Shown here in pieces: positions 15,663 to 23,538 of a stretch of DNA of 46,715 bases. The stretch's first letter is position 1; every line of letters starts with the position of its first letter. Source of the stretch: Caulobacteraceae bacterium UBA5005 (GTDB lineage: Bacteria; Pseudomonadota; Alphaproteobacteria; Caulobacterales; Caulobacteraceae); the NCBI GenBank assembly GCA_002398405.1, contig DGYN01000021.1:1-46715 (forward strand), written 5' to 3'. The notes beneath the pieces were generated by a model. That model was not told the DNA's origin. It ran no database searches and saw only the letters and a list, made by a program, of their open reading frames with translations. The position numbers and the translations under genes were made by a program.

Positions 15663-17032
15663 AGACTGGCGTAGGCGCTGTTCACCGCATTCTTGAACCG
15701 CTCATCGGCGGCGAGGGCGGGCGGAAACACCGCCTCAAGCGCCAGGAAGGCGTCGACGCCGGTCGCCTTGGACAGCTCGGCCGCCAGCGGATCTATGATC
15801 TCGATCCCTGCCTGAGCGCGGCCTTCGATGAACCTCATCCAGGCGGCGACCGGCGTCGCCAGGCGCTCGATGGACCGGCCGGCGGAGAGCCCATCGGCGA
15901 TGGTCCCAAGCAGGCGGACCGGCAGTTTCTTTGAACCGTCCCAGGCGATCTGGCTGAGCAGGTGGCGGATGGCCGGATTGCGGAAACGTTCCAGAATCGC
16001 GGCGATGTAGCCGGGAGCATCCATCCCCGGCGGCGCCTTGACCGAGGGCAGGATGTCATCCCGCATCAGGGCTTCCACGAAGCTTGAAAGCTCAGCATCG
16101 CCCATGGCGTCCGCCACGGTCTCATGGCCCTTGAGCAGACCCAAATAGGCCAGCGTCGAATGAGCGCCGTTCAGCAGACGAAGCTTCGCGGCCTCATAAC
16201 CCGCCACGTCGCTGGTCAGCTCCACCCCCACGCTGGCCAGGTCCGGCGCGCCTTTGGGCAGGACATCCTCGATCACCCACTGGCAGAACCGCTCGCGCTG
16301 CACCGGCCAGGCGTCATGGGCGCCGATGGCCGTCTCCACCCGCGCCGGCAGGGCGTCGTCCGTGGCCGGCGTGATGCTGTCGACCATGGTGCGCGGGAAG
16401 CGGGCCTCCGCTTCGATCCAGTCAGCAAGGTGGGGGTCGGTTTGCGCTGCCAGGCGCACCACCGCCGCTTTGAACAGGGCGCCGTTGTCCGCGAGGTTGT
16501 CGCATGACACCACGGCAAAGGGCGCGAGGCCCGCATCCCGGCGGCGGCGCTGACCCTCGGCCACATAGCCGATGACGCTGGTGGGATGGCCTGCGAGATC
16601 TCTGGCAATGTCGGGGTGCGTCAGATCGAGGCGGCCCTCGCCGTCGAGGCAGTAGCCCTTCTCCGTCACGGTGGCGGTGACCATCGCGATGCCGGACGAA
16701 GCCAGCAGGCTCAACACCGCCTCCGGGTCCTCCGGCGCGACCAGCAGGCGCAGGATCGAACCGACCACATGGAAGGCTTCCTCGCGGTCCAGCTGCGCGA
16801 TTGTGAAGAGGCCGTCCTGGGGGGCCAGGGCGTCACGGACAGAGGGGCTTTTCAGCGAAACGGCGGCGATGCCAAAGCGCGGGTCACGCTCCATCAGCCG
16901 GTCGAAATACCAGGCCTGATGCGCCCGGTGGAAAGCGCCGGGACCGAAGTGGACGACGCCGACCTTGGCGCCTGCGCGCCGCCGCTCGGCCTCGGCTGCC
17001 GCGGAACTCGCGGGCGTTAGGCGGCCCGTCAA
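15659..17032 (-). CDS. uxuB: Fructuronate reductase-like mannitol dehydrogenase family protein
   Basis: The 457-residue product belongs to the polyol-specific long-chain dehydrogenases. VVHFGPGAFHRAHQAWYFD near residue 25 forms the nucleotide-binding start, MVDSITPATD follows, and KLRLLNGAHS near residue 280 carries the catalytic Lys...Asn..His pattern. This is the UxuB/mannitol dehydrogenase type, not the UxaB type, so NADH-dependent reduction of fructuronate to mannonate is expected. The neighbour, however, is altronate dehydratase, whose substrate comes from tagaturonate, so tagaturonate reduction is an alternative. The TTG start overlaps the uxaA stop (TTGA) and has no good ribosome site, so translation probably depends on coupling. 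The gene is convergent with the unknown exported protein at 14460, overlapping it by 4 bases. Confidence 0.85.
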   Translation of the reverse strand: MTGRLTPASSAAAEAERRRAGAKVGVVHFGPGAFHRAHQAWYFDRLMERDPRFGIAAVSLKSPSVRDALAPQDGLFTIAQLDREEAFHVVGSILRLLVAPEDPEAVLSLLASSGIAMVTATVTEKGYCLDGEGRLDLTHPDIARDLAGHPTSVIGYVAEGQRRRRDAGLAPFAVVSCDNLADNGALFKAAVVRLAAQTDPHLADWIEAEARFPRTMVDSITPATDDALPARVETAIGAHDAWPVQRERFCQWVIEDVLPKGAPDLASVGVELTSDVAGYEAAKLRLLNGAHSTLAYLGLLKGHETVADAMGDAELSSFVEALMRDDILPSVKAPPGMDAPGYIAAILERFRNPAIRHLLSQIAWDGSKKLPVRLLGTIADGLSAGRSIERLATPVAAWMRFIEGRAQAGIEIIDPLAAELSKATGVDAFLALEAVFPPALAADERFKNAVNSAYASL

Positions 17033-18501
17033 AGGGTGACGCCGTTCTTCCAGATGGCGATTTCGCGCTCGCCATTTTCCTCCGCGCGGGTTTGTCTTCC
17101 GGACGCGGTTTCAATGATGAGGTCGAGAAGATCGTCCGCCGCTGCTTCCATGCTTTGCCCCGTCAGCACGACCCCCGCATCGAAATCGATCCAGTTGGGC
17201 TTGCGGGCCGCCAGGTCGCTGTTGGAAGCGATCTTCAAGGTCGGAGCGGGAAAGCCGAGCGGCGTGCCTCGGCCCGTGGTGAACAACAATACCGTCGCGC
17301 CCGCCGCCGTCAGCGCTGTGGAGGAAACCCCGTCCGCGCCGGGGGCCTCGAGCAGGGCAAGCCCCTTCTTGGCGACCTGGTCGCCGTAGCGCAGCACCTG
17401 GGTCAGCGGCGCGTGACCCGCCTTCTGCACCGCGCCCAGGGACTTTTCCTCCAGCGTGGTGATGCCGCCTTCGACATTGCCGGGCGAAGGGTTCTCATAG
17501 ATCGGCTGGCCGTGGTCGATGAAGTAGCGCTTGAAGTCGTTGACCACCGAGACGACGTCGGCGAACACGCCCTGATCGGCGGCGCGCTCCATCAGCAGGC
17601 GCTCGGCCCCGAAGATCTCGGGGATTTCGGTCAGCACCGGGGTGCCGCCCGCGTCCGACAGCCGGTCGGCCATGGCCCCGACCAGGGGATTGGCGGTGAT
17701 CCCGGAAAAGCCGTCCGAGCCGCCGCACTTGAGGCCCAGCACCAGGTCCGACAGGGGGCAGGGCTCGCGCCGGTCCTGCGAGGCGATGGCTGCCAGTTCG
17801 GCGACGGCGTCGAGCCCCGCCTCGACCTCGTCCTCGACCCCCTGGGCGGAGAAGCTGCGCAGGCGTTCCTGGTCGAGATTGGGCGCGCTCTCCAGCAGTT
17901 TGGACAGCTGGTTGTTCTCGCAGCCCAGGCCCAGGATCAGCACGCCGCCCGCGTTGGGGTGGGCCGCCAGGGCCGCGATGATCTTGCGGGTCATGGCCAG
18001 GTCGTCGCCCAGCTGCGAGCAGCCGAAGGGGTGGGTGAAGGCGAAGACCCCGTCGACCTGGCCGGCGAAGCGTTTGCCCGCCGCCTCCGCGATCTTCTGC
18101 GAGGCCCGCGCCACGCACCCCACGGTGCAGAGGATCCAGATCTCGTTGCGCGTCCCGACCCGGCCATCCTTGCGCCGATAGCCCATGAAGGTCCGCGGAT
18201 CGCCGGGGTGCGGCTGTGGCGCCACCGGCTGGTACTGATAGCGGTCGAGGTCGGAAAGCTTGGTCGACACATTGTGGGTGTGGACATGATCGCCCGCCCG
18301 GATCGCCACCCTGGCCGCCCCGATGGGAAAGCCGTATTTGCGGACGTCCGCCCCGGCGGCGATGTCGCGCAGCGCCACCTTGTGCCCCTTGGGGATGTCG
18401 GCGCGGATAAGAACCCCGGCCGCGACCTCCCCCGTCTTCAGCGGCGATACGGCCACCGCGACATCGTCATCTGCGTGCACGCGGTGGAGGGGATCGGACA
18501 T
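17029..18501 (-). CDS. uxaA: Altronate dehydratase
   Basis: The 490-residue product has the two parts of UxaA-type enzymes: an N-terminal SAF-like domain (RAGDHVHTHNVST) and a C-terminal dehydratase domain starting at TFMGYRRKDGRVGTRNE, with CTVGCVA, HPFGCSQLGDD, GLGCENNQ and GLKCGGSDGFSGITANP (near residue 260). It dehydrates D-altronate to 2-keto-3-deoxygluconate in the cytoplasm, normally with iron or manganese. It is the first gene of a two-gene unit with the uxuB-like gene and diverges from uxaC over only 39 bases. A TGATACCGGT-type operator lies in that gap. Length and motifs are normal for the family. Confidence 0.93.
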   Translation of the reverse strand: MSDPLHRVHADDDVAVAVSPLKTGEVAAGVLIRADIPKGHKVALRDIAAGADVRKYGFPIGAARVAIRAGDHVHTHNVSTKLSDLDRYQYQPVAPQPHPGDPRTFMGYRRKDGRVGTRNEIWILCTVGCVARASQKIAEAAGKRFAGQVDGVFAFTHPFGCSQLGDDLAMTRKIIAALAAHPNAGGVLILGLGCENNQLSKLLESAPNLDQERLRSFSAQGVEDEVEAGLDAVAELAAIASQDRREPCPLSDLVLGLKCGGSDGFSGITANPLVGAMADRLSDAGGTPVLTEIPEIFGAERLLMERAADQGVFADVVSVVNDFKRYFIDHGQPIYENPSPGNVEGGITTLEEKSLGAVQKAGHAPLTQVLRYGDQVAKKGLALLEAPGADGVSSTALTAAGATVLLFTTGRGTPLGFPAPTLKIASNSDLAARKPNWIDFDAGVVLTGQSMEAAADDLLDLIIETASGRQTRAEENGEREIAIWKNGVTL

Positions 18502-18508
18502 CGCTCGA

Positions 18509-18537
18509 ATTTAGCTTAGGAAACCGGTATCAGTCCA
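18509..18537 (-). promoter_or_regulatory. Divergent uxaA/uxaC control region with operator
   Basis: The 39-base gap contains, on the minus strand, TGGACT (18537-18532), 17 bases and CTAAAT (18514-18509) as a weak uxaA promoter. The operator TGATACCGGTTTCC (18532-18519) fills the spacer, the same geometry as before exuT. uxaC starts only 8 bases beyond the operator and has no ribosome site, so its mRNA may be leaderless or start inside uxaA. Confidence 0.5.
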
Positions 18538-18540
18538 TCT

Positions 18541-19956
18541 ATGCCAAGGCCTCTCACCCTTTCGCCAGATCGCCTCTTCCCCCGGGAGCCCTTCGCGCTG
18601 GGCGCCGCCCGCGAGCTCTACGCCGGGGTGAAGGACCTGCCGATCATCTCGCCGCACGGCCACACCGACCCGCAGTGGTTCGCCGACGACGAGGCCTTTC
18701 CCAACGCCGCCGACCTGCTGCTCTCGCCGGACCACTATCTGTACCGCATGCTCTACAGCCAGGGGATCTCGATGGAGTCCCTGGGCGTCCCCAACCGGGC
18801 GGGCGCGAGGACCGCCGAACCCCGCGAAGCCTGGCGCCTGCTTGCCGCCAACTATCACCTGTTCCGGGGGACGCCCTCGGACCTTTGGCTCAAGCACGTC
18901 TTCCTCGAGGTGTTCGGCATCAAGGTCGCCCTCGAAGCCGAAACGGCCGACCACTATTTCGACGCCATCGGCGAGGCCTTGCAGACCCCCGCCTTTCGGC
19001 CGCGCGCCCTCCTCGACCGCTTCAACATCGAGGTCATCGCCACCACCGAGAGCCCGCACGAGGATCTCGTCCACCATCGCAAGATCATCGCCGACGGCTG
19101 GGGCGGCCGGGTGATCACCGCCTATCGTCCCGACCCCGTGGTCGATCCCGAGCACGAAGCCTTCCGCGAAGCGCTGCCGGTGTTCGCGGAACTGTCAGGC
19201 CAGGACATCGGCGGTTGGCAGGGCTATCTCGAAGCCCACCGGATCCGCCGCGCCGCCTTCGCCGCCGTGGGCGCGACCTCCACCGACCACGGCCATCCCA
19301 CCGCCCAGACGGCGGACCTGTCTCCGGTCGAGGCCGAGCGGCTGTTCGGCGAGGTGATGAAGGGGCCGGTCGCGCCTGAGACCGCCGAGCTGTTCCGCGC
19401 CCAGATGCTGACCGAGATGGCGAGGATGAGCGTCGATGACGGCCTGGTCATGCAGATCCACCCGGGCTCGCACCGTAACCATAACCGGCAGGTGTTCGAG
19501 ACCTTCGGCCGGGACAAGGGCGCCGATATTCCGACCCGCACCGACTATGTGCGCGCCCTGAAGCCCCTGCTGGACCGGTTGGGCAATGAGCCGCGCCTGT
19601 CCATCATTCTCTTCACCCTCGACGAGACCAGCTACGCGCGGGAGCTCGCGCCGCTGGCCGGCCATTATCCGGTCCTGAAACTGGGCCCCTCCTGGTGGTT
19701 CCACGACAGCCCCGAGGGCATGCGCCGGTTCCGCGAACAGACCACCGAGACGGCAGGGTTCTACAACACCGTCGGCTTCAACGACGACACGCGCGCCTTC
19801 CTGTCGATCCCGGCCAGGCACGATGTGGCGAGGCGCTCAGACTGCGCGTTCCTGGCAAGGCTCGTCGCCGAACACCGCCTCGAACTCGAGGACGCGCACC
19901 AAGTCGCGGGCGACCTCGCCTACCGCCTGCCTAAGAAAGCCTACAAGCTTCCTTAG
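18541..19956 (+). CDS. uxaC: Uronate (glucuronate/galacturonate) isomerase
   Basis: The 471-residue product matches UxaC over its whole length. SPHGHTDP (His39 and His41) supplies the metal-binding start of the amidohydrolase-like barrel; HPGSHRNHN and GPSWWFHDSPEGM are further family blocks. It interconverts D-glucuronate with D-fructuronate and D-galacturonate with D-tagaturonate in the cytoplasm, the first step of hexuronate breakdown. It diverges from uxaA and converges with exuT: its TAG and the exuT TAA share the bases TTAG. There is no Shine-Dalgarno sequence before the ATG, but the start fits the family and the next Met is far inside, so leaderless translation is plausible. Confidence 0.95.
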   Translation: MPRPLTLSPDRLFPREPFALGAARELYAGVKDLPIISPHGHTDPQWFADDEAFPNAADLLLSPDHYLYRMLYSQGISMESLGVPNRAGARTAEPREAWRLLAANYHLFRGTPSDLWLKHVFLEVFGIKVALEAETADHYFDAIGEALQTPAFRPRALLDRFNIEVIATTESPHEDLVHHRKIIADGWGGRVITAYRPDPVVDPEHEAFREALPVFAELSGQDIGGWQGYLEAHRIRRAAFAAVGATSTDHGHPTAQTADLSPVEAERLFGEVMKGPVAPETAELFRAQMLTEMARMSVDDGLVMQIHPGSHRNHNRQVFETFGRDKGADIPTRTDYVRALKPLLDRLGNEPRLSIILFTLDETSYARELAPLAGHYPVLKLGPSWWFHDSPEGMRRFREQTTETAGFYNTVGFNDDTRAFLSIPARHDVARRSDCAFLARLVAEHRLELEDAHQVAGDLAYRLPKKAYKLP

Positions 19957-21251
19957 ACCTTCACCGGCTCCATCTTGGGCGAGAGCAGGTGCACCGCGGC
20001 GATGGCGGCGAGGTAGATGAAGGCGCAGACCGCGAAGATGGCTTCATAGCCAAGGGTCGTGCTCAGCGCCTTGCCGACGCCCTTGGCCATGATCATGCCG
20101 CCGATGCCGCCAACCATGCCGCCGATGCCGATCACCGAACCCACCGCCTTACGCGGGAAGACATCGCCGGGCAGGGTGTAGAGGTTCGCCGAAAAGGCTT
20201 GGTGCACGGCCGCCAGCCAGCCGACGATCAGGATCGAGGCCCACAGATTGTGGATCTGGGTGATGAGCAGGTACGGCAGGGCCGCGACAGCGAGCACCAG
20301 CATGGTCATCTTGCGGGCCCGGTTCAGGCTCCAGCCGATCTTCATGAACCGCGATGACATCCAGCCGCCGCCGACGCTGCCCACATCCGAGATCAGATAC
20401 ACAATGGCCAGCGCCGCCGCGTACATGAAGTCGGTGGTCTTCAGCTCGTAGGTTTTGTTGAAGAAGTCCGGCAGCCAGAACAGCAGCATCCACCACACCG
20501 GGTCGATCAGGAATTTGCCGATCGCATAGGCCCAGGTCTCTTTCTTGCCCAGGACCGAGAACCAGCCGACCTTCTTCTCGGTATCGGCCGGGTCCTGCTC
20601 GATGTGGGCCAGTTCGGCGGCGTTGACCTTCTTGTCGTCGCGCGGGTTCCTGTACATCACCAGCCAGGCGATCAGCCAAAGGAAGCCGACGACGCCGGTA
20701 ATGATGAAGGCCGCCTGCCAGCCCCAGAGCAGCATGATGGCCGGCGCGAGGATCGGCGTGATGATCGCCCCGATGTTGGAGCCGGCGTTGAAGATGCCTG
20801 TGGCCAGGGCGCGCTCCTTCTTGGGGAACCACTCGGTTACGGCCTTGATGCCGGCCGGGAAGTTGCCCCCTTCGCCGACGCCCAGGGCGACCCGCACCGC
20901 GAAGAAGGAGCCCAGGCCCGAGGCCGCGCCGTGGGCGATGTGGGCCAGCTGCCAGATCACGAAGGCGCCGGCGTAGCCCGCCTTGGCGCCGATCCGGTCG
21001 ACGATGGCGCCAAACGCCAGGTAGCTCAGCGCATAGGCGGCCTGGAAATAGAAGACGATGTCGGCGTAGTTCTGCTGGGTCCAGCCCAACTCCTTCTCCA
21101 TCGCCGGCTTGAGCACGCCCAGCATCTGGCGGTCGACGTAGTTGATGACCACGGCCATGAACAACAGGCCGCAGATCACCCAGCGCCGCCGCGTCATGGT
21201 TCCTTCCGCTGAAGGCATGGTGATCGGCGGAATGGTTTTTTCCACGGCCAT
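19953..21251 (-). CDS. exuT: Hexuronate transporter, MFS superfamily (ExuT-like)
   Basis: The 432-residue product has the 12 hydrophobic helices of a major facilitator. NYVDRQMLGVLKP in helix 1 and RVALGVGEGGNFPAGIKAVTEWFPKKERALATGIFNAGSNIGAI around helices 4-5 are typical of the anion:cation symporter family of ExuT and its relatives. It should import galacturonate and/or glucuronate with protons across the inner membrane. The ATG at 21251 has GGGAG seven bases upstream. The promoter at 21304-21332 has a hexuronate-type operator between -35 and -10, so repression in the absence of substrate is likely. Position next to uxaC supports the substrate; ExuT relatives also carry other sugar acids. 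Confidence 0.88.
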   Translation of the reverse strand: MAVEKTIPPITMPSAEGTMTRRRWVICGLLFMAVVINYVDRQMLGVLKPAMEKELGWTQQNYADIVFYFQAAYALSYLAFGAIVDRIGAKAGYAGAFVIWQLAHIAHGAASGLGSFFAVRVALGVGEGGNFPAGIKAVTEWFPKKERALATGIFNAGSNIGAIITPILAPAIMLLWGWQAAFIITGVVGFLWLIAWLVMYRNPRDDKKVNAAELAHIEQDPADTEKKVGWFSVLGKKETWAYAIGKFLIDPVWWMLLFWLPDFFNKTYELKTTDFMYAAALAIVYLISDVGSVGGGWMSSRFMKIGWSLNRARKMTMLVLAVAALPYLLITQIHNLWASILIVGWLAAVHQAFSANLYTLPGDVFPRKAVGSVIGIGGMVGGIGGMIMAKGVGKALSTTLGYEAIFAVCAFIYLAAIAAVHLLSPKMEPVKV

Positions 21252-21303
21252 GGTCGCGCTCCCAAAATCAAGGCCTTGGTCTTGCGCCGAGGCTCAGGCG
21301 AAA

Positions 21304-21332
21304 TTGGTATGGGAAACCGGTGTCATTGGCAA
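21304..21332 (-). promoter_or_regulatory. exuT promoter with LacI-like operator in the spacer
   Basis: On the minus strand TTGCCA (21332-21327), 17 bases and TACCAA (21309-21304) make the promoter. The operator TGACACCGGTTTCC (21325-21312) lies wholly inside the spacer. The adjacent AAATTGGTAT (21301-21310) also equals one half of the enterobacterial ExuR/UxuR consensus, though the other half is absent. Confidence 0.55.
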
Positions 21333-21433
21333 TCGCGCACCGTCCGATGGGGGCCGCCCCTCGCAGATCCTCCCCCGTTGGAGATCTTTGCATAATCCCT
21401 CGGGAGAAGAGGCAGGCGGTGGAGCGAAGCTTC

Positions 21434-21677
21434 CCTCTCCCCCAGTTCCGGGCTTGCCCCGGAGACCGGGGGGAGAGGTTAGGAGAGGGGGAGCCGCGCG
21501 TCGGCGCGGCGGGAAATCCTTGCAGGCGCCCAGATTGGCTCGAGCTCCCATCCTAGCGCTCGCCCGGGTCGCTTTGCGACCCGCCCCCCTCGCTTCGCGA
21601 TCCACCCCCAGCGGGGGTGGATGGCTCGCCCCCCTCTCCTAGCCTCTCCCCCCAGGCGCTTCGCTTTGGGGGAGAGG
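21434..21677. repeat. Cluster of GC-rich palindromes (REP/BIME-like) in gene-free stretch
   Basis: The gap 21333-21721 has no credible gene. It holds at least four hairpins: arms CCTCTCCCCC (21434-21443) and GGGGGGAGAGG (21468-21478) around an inner CCGGGCTTGCCCCGG; GGGTCGC/GCGACCC (21566-21582); TCCACCCCC/GGGGGTGGA (21601-21621); and CCTCTCCCCCCA/TGGGGGAGAGG (21643-21677). Arm sequences recur, as in repetitive extragenic palindromes. It separates the exuT promoter from the 3' end of cassette 3 and may act as a transcript terminator or stabiliser. Confidence 0.6.
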
Positions 21678-21721
21678 AAAAGAGAGGCGGAGTTCAAGCA
21701 AAGGTCTCCGCTGGGGGAGGA

Positions 21722-22195
21722 TCAGCCGTTGTCGGCGACGTTGACGGGCGGCGGGCGGCGGAACTCGGCGGTGAAGTCGATGCTCAACCACTTCTCATCG
21801 CCCTTGGCGCAGTGCGCCTTGTAAACCTGGGGCCCGATCTGGGCCATTCCGATGACGCCTGTCTCGGTGAAGAAGGTGGTCGGGTCGCCCGGCCAATAGC
21901 CGAACCTGGTCCAGCCGGTCCGCTCGCCCTTGGGGCCTTTGACGTCGATCTCCCCGCAGAAGATCACCAGGTCCTTGAACATGTCGCTTCGCCGGTAGTG
22001 GGCGCGCACATTGCGGAACTGCGCCGTCTCGTAGTTGGGCACGGCGGTCATGCCGAGGCCGTGGCGGCTCAGCGCGCCCGGCGCGGCCTTGGCGTTGCGC
22101 AGGGCAAGTTCAAGCATATCGGCGGGATCGTCCGCGGCGAACACGGCGCCGCCGAGCAGGGCGGCGGCGGTGGCGGCAATGACAGCGCCGCGCAT
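21722..22195 (-). CDS. Small exported protein of unknown function, end of cassette 3
   Basis: I place the start at the ATG at 22195, whose first base is also the last base of the DUF1552 stop (TAATG). That gives 157 residues: a signal peptide (VIAATAAALLGGAVFA) and a compact domain with two cysteines (VIFCGEIDVKG and YKAHCAKGDEKW) that could pair. No family is recognised. The block FCGEIDVKGPKGERTGWTRF and the late conserved-looking aromatic residues suggest a small beta-rich fold. It is the fourth gene of the cassette 3 operon (unknown exported protein, DUF1592, DUF1552, this gene) and has no counterpart after cassette 2. Function unknown; export to the periplasm is inferred. Confidence 0.75.
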   Translation of the reverse strand: MRGAVIAATAAALLGGAVFAADDPADMLELALRNAKAAPGALSRHGLGMTAVPNYETAQFRNVRAHYRRSDMFKDLVIFCGEIDVKGPKGERTGWTRFGYWPGDPTTFFTETGVIGMAQIGPQVYKAHCAKGDEKWLSIDFTAEFRRPPPVNVADNG

Positions 22196-23538
22196 TACGC
22201 CATGACCTCGGTGATGCTCTTCGAGGTCATCATCGAGCCGACACCGAAGTTGCCCACCGGCACGCCGGCCAGCTGCTGCATGGTCAGGGACACCCGGGTC
22301 ACCGGCTCGGCGGCGACCTTGACGTGCTGGCCGGTCCTGTGGCGGCCATTGGCCCCGCCGGCGAGCAGCATGGGGATGTTGTCGATCGAGTGGATCTTGG
22401 CCCAGCCGGTGTCGGAGAAGCCCAGCACCAGGGAGTGGTCGAGCAGGGTGCCGTCGCCTTCCTTGACCTCGTCCATGGCCTTCAACAGATCGCCATAGGC
22501 GTTGACGCTCACTTGGGCGAGTTCGGCCGAGATCGGCTGGTAGCCCAGCTTGCCGTCCACCGGCTCCTCGTGGGTGTGGCCGTGATAGACCGGCAGATCG
22601 CCAGGACGGTAGATTTCCGAGGTGGCGGTGGTGAAGACGTAGTTGAAGACATTGGTCTGGTTGCAGGCGAGCGCCATGGTCATCAGCTTCACCATGTCCT
22701 TGTTCTTGCGGACGATGGTGGGCACGTCGCCCTTGCGCGCGATCTCTTCGGGCTGGGTAGGCACCACGCAGCTTTCGCATTTGGGCGGGGGCAGCAGCTC
22801 GTTCTGCAGGCGCTGCTCCAGTTCACGCACCGAGGTGAAGTACTGGTCCAGGCGCGCCCGGTCCGTGGCGCCGGCCTCGGCCCACAGGGCGTCGCGCTGG
22901 TCCTTCACGGTGGAGAGCACGCTCTGTTTGACCATGACCCGGGGGTCCGGTTTCCACTCGCCCGAATTGGGGTCGCTGAAGCCTTCGCCGAAGATCCGCG
23001 AATAGAGGGCGACCGGGCTGTCGGCCGCCATCTTGTAGTTGTCGCCGCCGGTGGAGGAATAGCTGGTCGTGGTGGCGTTATAGGGGGTGGCGTCCAGGGT
23101 CTTGAACCGCGTGCCGTTGCCGATGGTGTTGGCGACCGCGGTGTCGAAGCTGGGCATGCCGTCGAAGGTGTTGATCCGGGCGGGCGCCGTACCAGCCAGG
23201 ATGGCGGCCAGGCCCGTCCAGTGGGCGTGGCTGGGACGCCCGTCCAGTTTCACCGTGAAGCCGGTGAAGATGCTGGTCTTCTTGTCGAGGCCACCCTTGA
23301 GGAACTCGAGGTTCCGCTTGATGTCGTAGTTGGCGCCGACCTTGGTGGGCTCCCACTGGCCGGGGGTCAGGCCCAGGCCCCAGAAGAAGGTCCCGACCCG
23401 TGTGGGCAGGGGCGCGCCATTGGCCAGGGCCGCGCCGTTACCGTCCAGGAACAGGTCCAGCATGGGAATGCCCATGCCGACCGCGCCGCCGCCCAAAATG
23501 CCGCGAAGGATCGAACGTCTGTTGAAGCGGGAGTTCAT
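22195..23538 (-). CDS. DUF1552 (HXXSHH) protein, cassette 3
   Basis: The 447-residue product begins with SRFNRRSILRGILGG, a twin-arginine-like signal, and TRVGTFFWGLGLT. It aligns along its length with the protein at 13102: HAHWTGLAAILAG, LYSRIFGEGFSDPN, LACNQTNVFNY, YHGHTHEEP and LGFSDTGWAKIHSIDNIPM. YHGHTHEE is the likely HxxSHH-equivalent site. It differs from the cassette 2 copy by a KCESC pair near residue 250, absent there except for one Cys. The ATG overlaps the DUF1592 stop (ATGA), so the pair is coupled as in the other two cassettes. Function unknown; exported partner of the c-heme protein is the inference. Confidence 0.88.
   Translation of the reverse strand: MNSRFNRRSILRGILGGGAVGMGIPMLDLFLDGNGAALANGAPLPTRVGTFFWGLGLTPGQWEPTKVGANYDIKRNLEFLKGGLDKKTSIFTGFTVKLDGRPSHAHWTGLAAILAGTAPARINTFDGMPSFDTAVANTIGNGTRFKTLDATPYNATTTSYSSTGGDNYKMAADSPVALYSRIFGEGFSDPNSGEWKPDPRVMVKQSVLSTVKDQRDALWAEAGATDRARLDQYFTSVRELEQRLQNELLPPPKCESCVVPTQPEEIARKGDVPTIVRKNKDMVKLMTMALACNQTNVFNYVFTTATSEIYRPGDLPVYHGHTHEEPVDGKLGYQPISAELAQVSVNAYGDLLKAMDEVKEGDGTLLDHSLVLGFSDTGWAKIHSIDNIPMLLAGGANGRHRTGQHVKVAAEPVTRVSLTMQQLAGVPVGNFGVGSMMTSKSITEVMA

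Noticed and set aside
21301..21310. AAATTGGTAT as an ExuR/UxuR-type operator half
   Set aside because: Only one half of the enterobacterial palindrome is present and it coincides with the -10 box; kept only as a remark.
21434..21677. Repeated palindromes as a CRISPR array
   Set aside because: Arms differ in length, spacing is irregular and there are no unique spacers of constant size.
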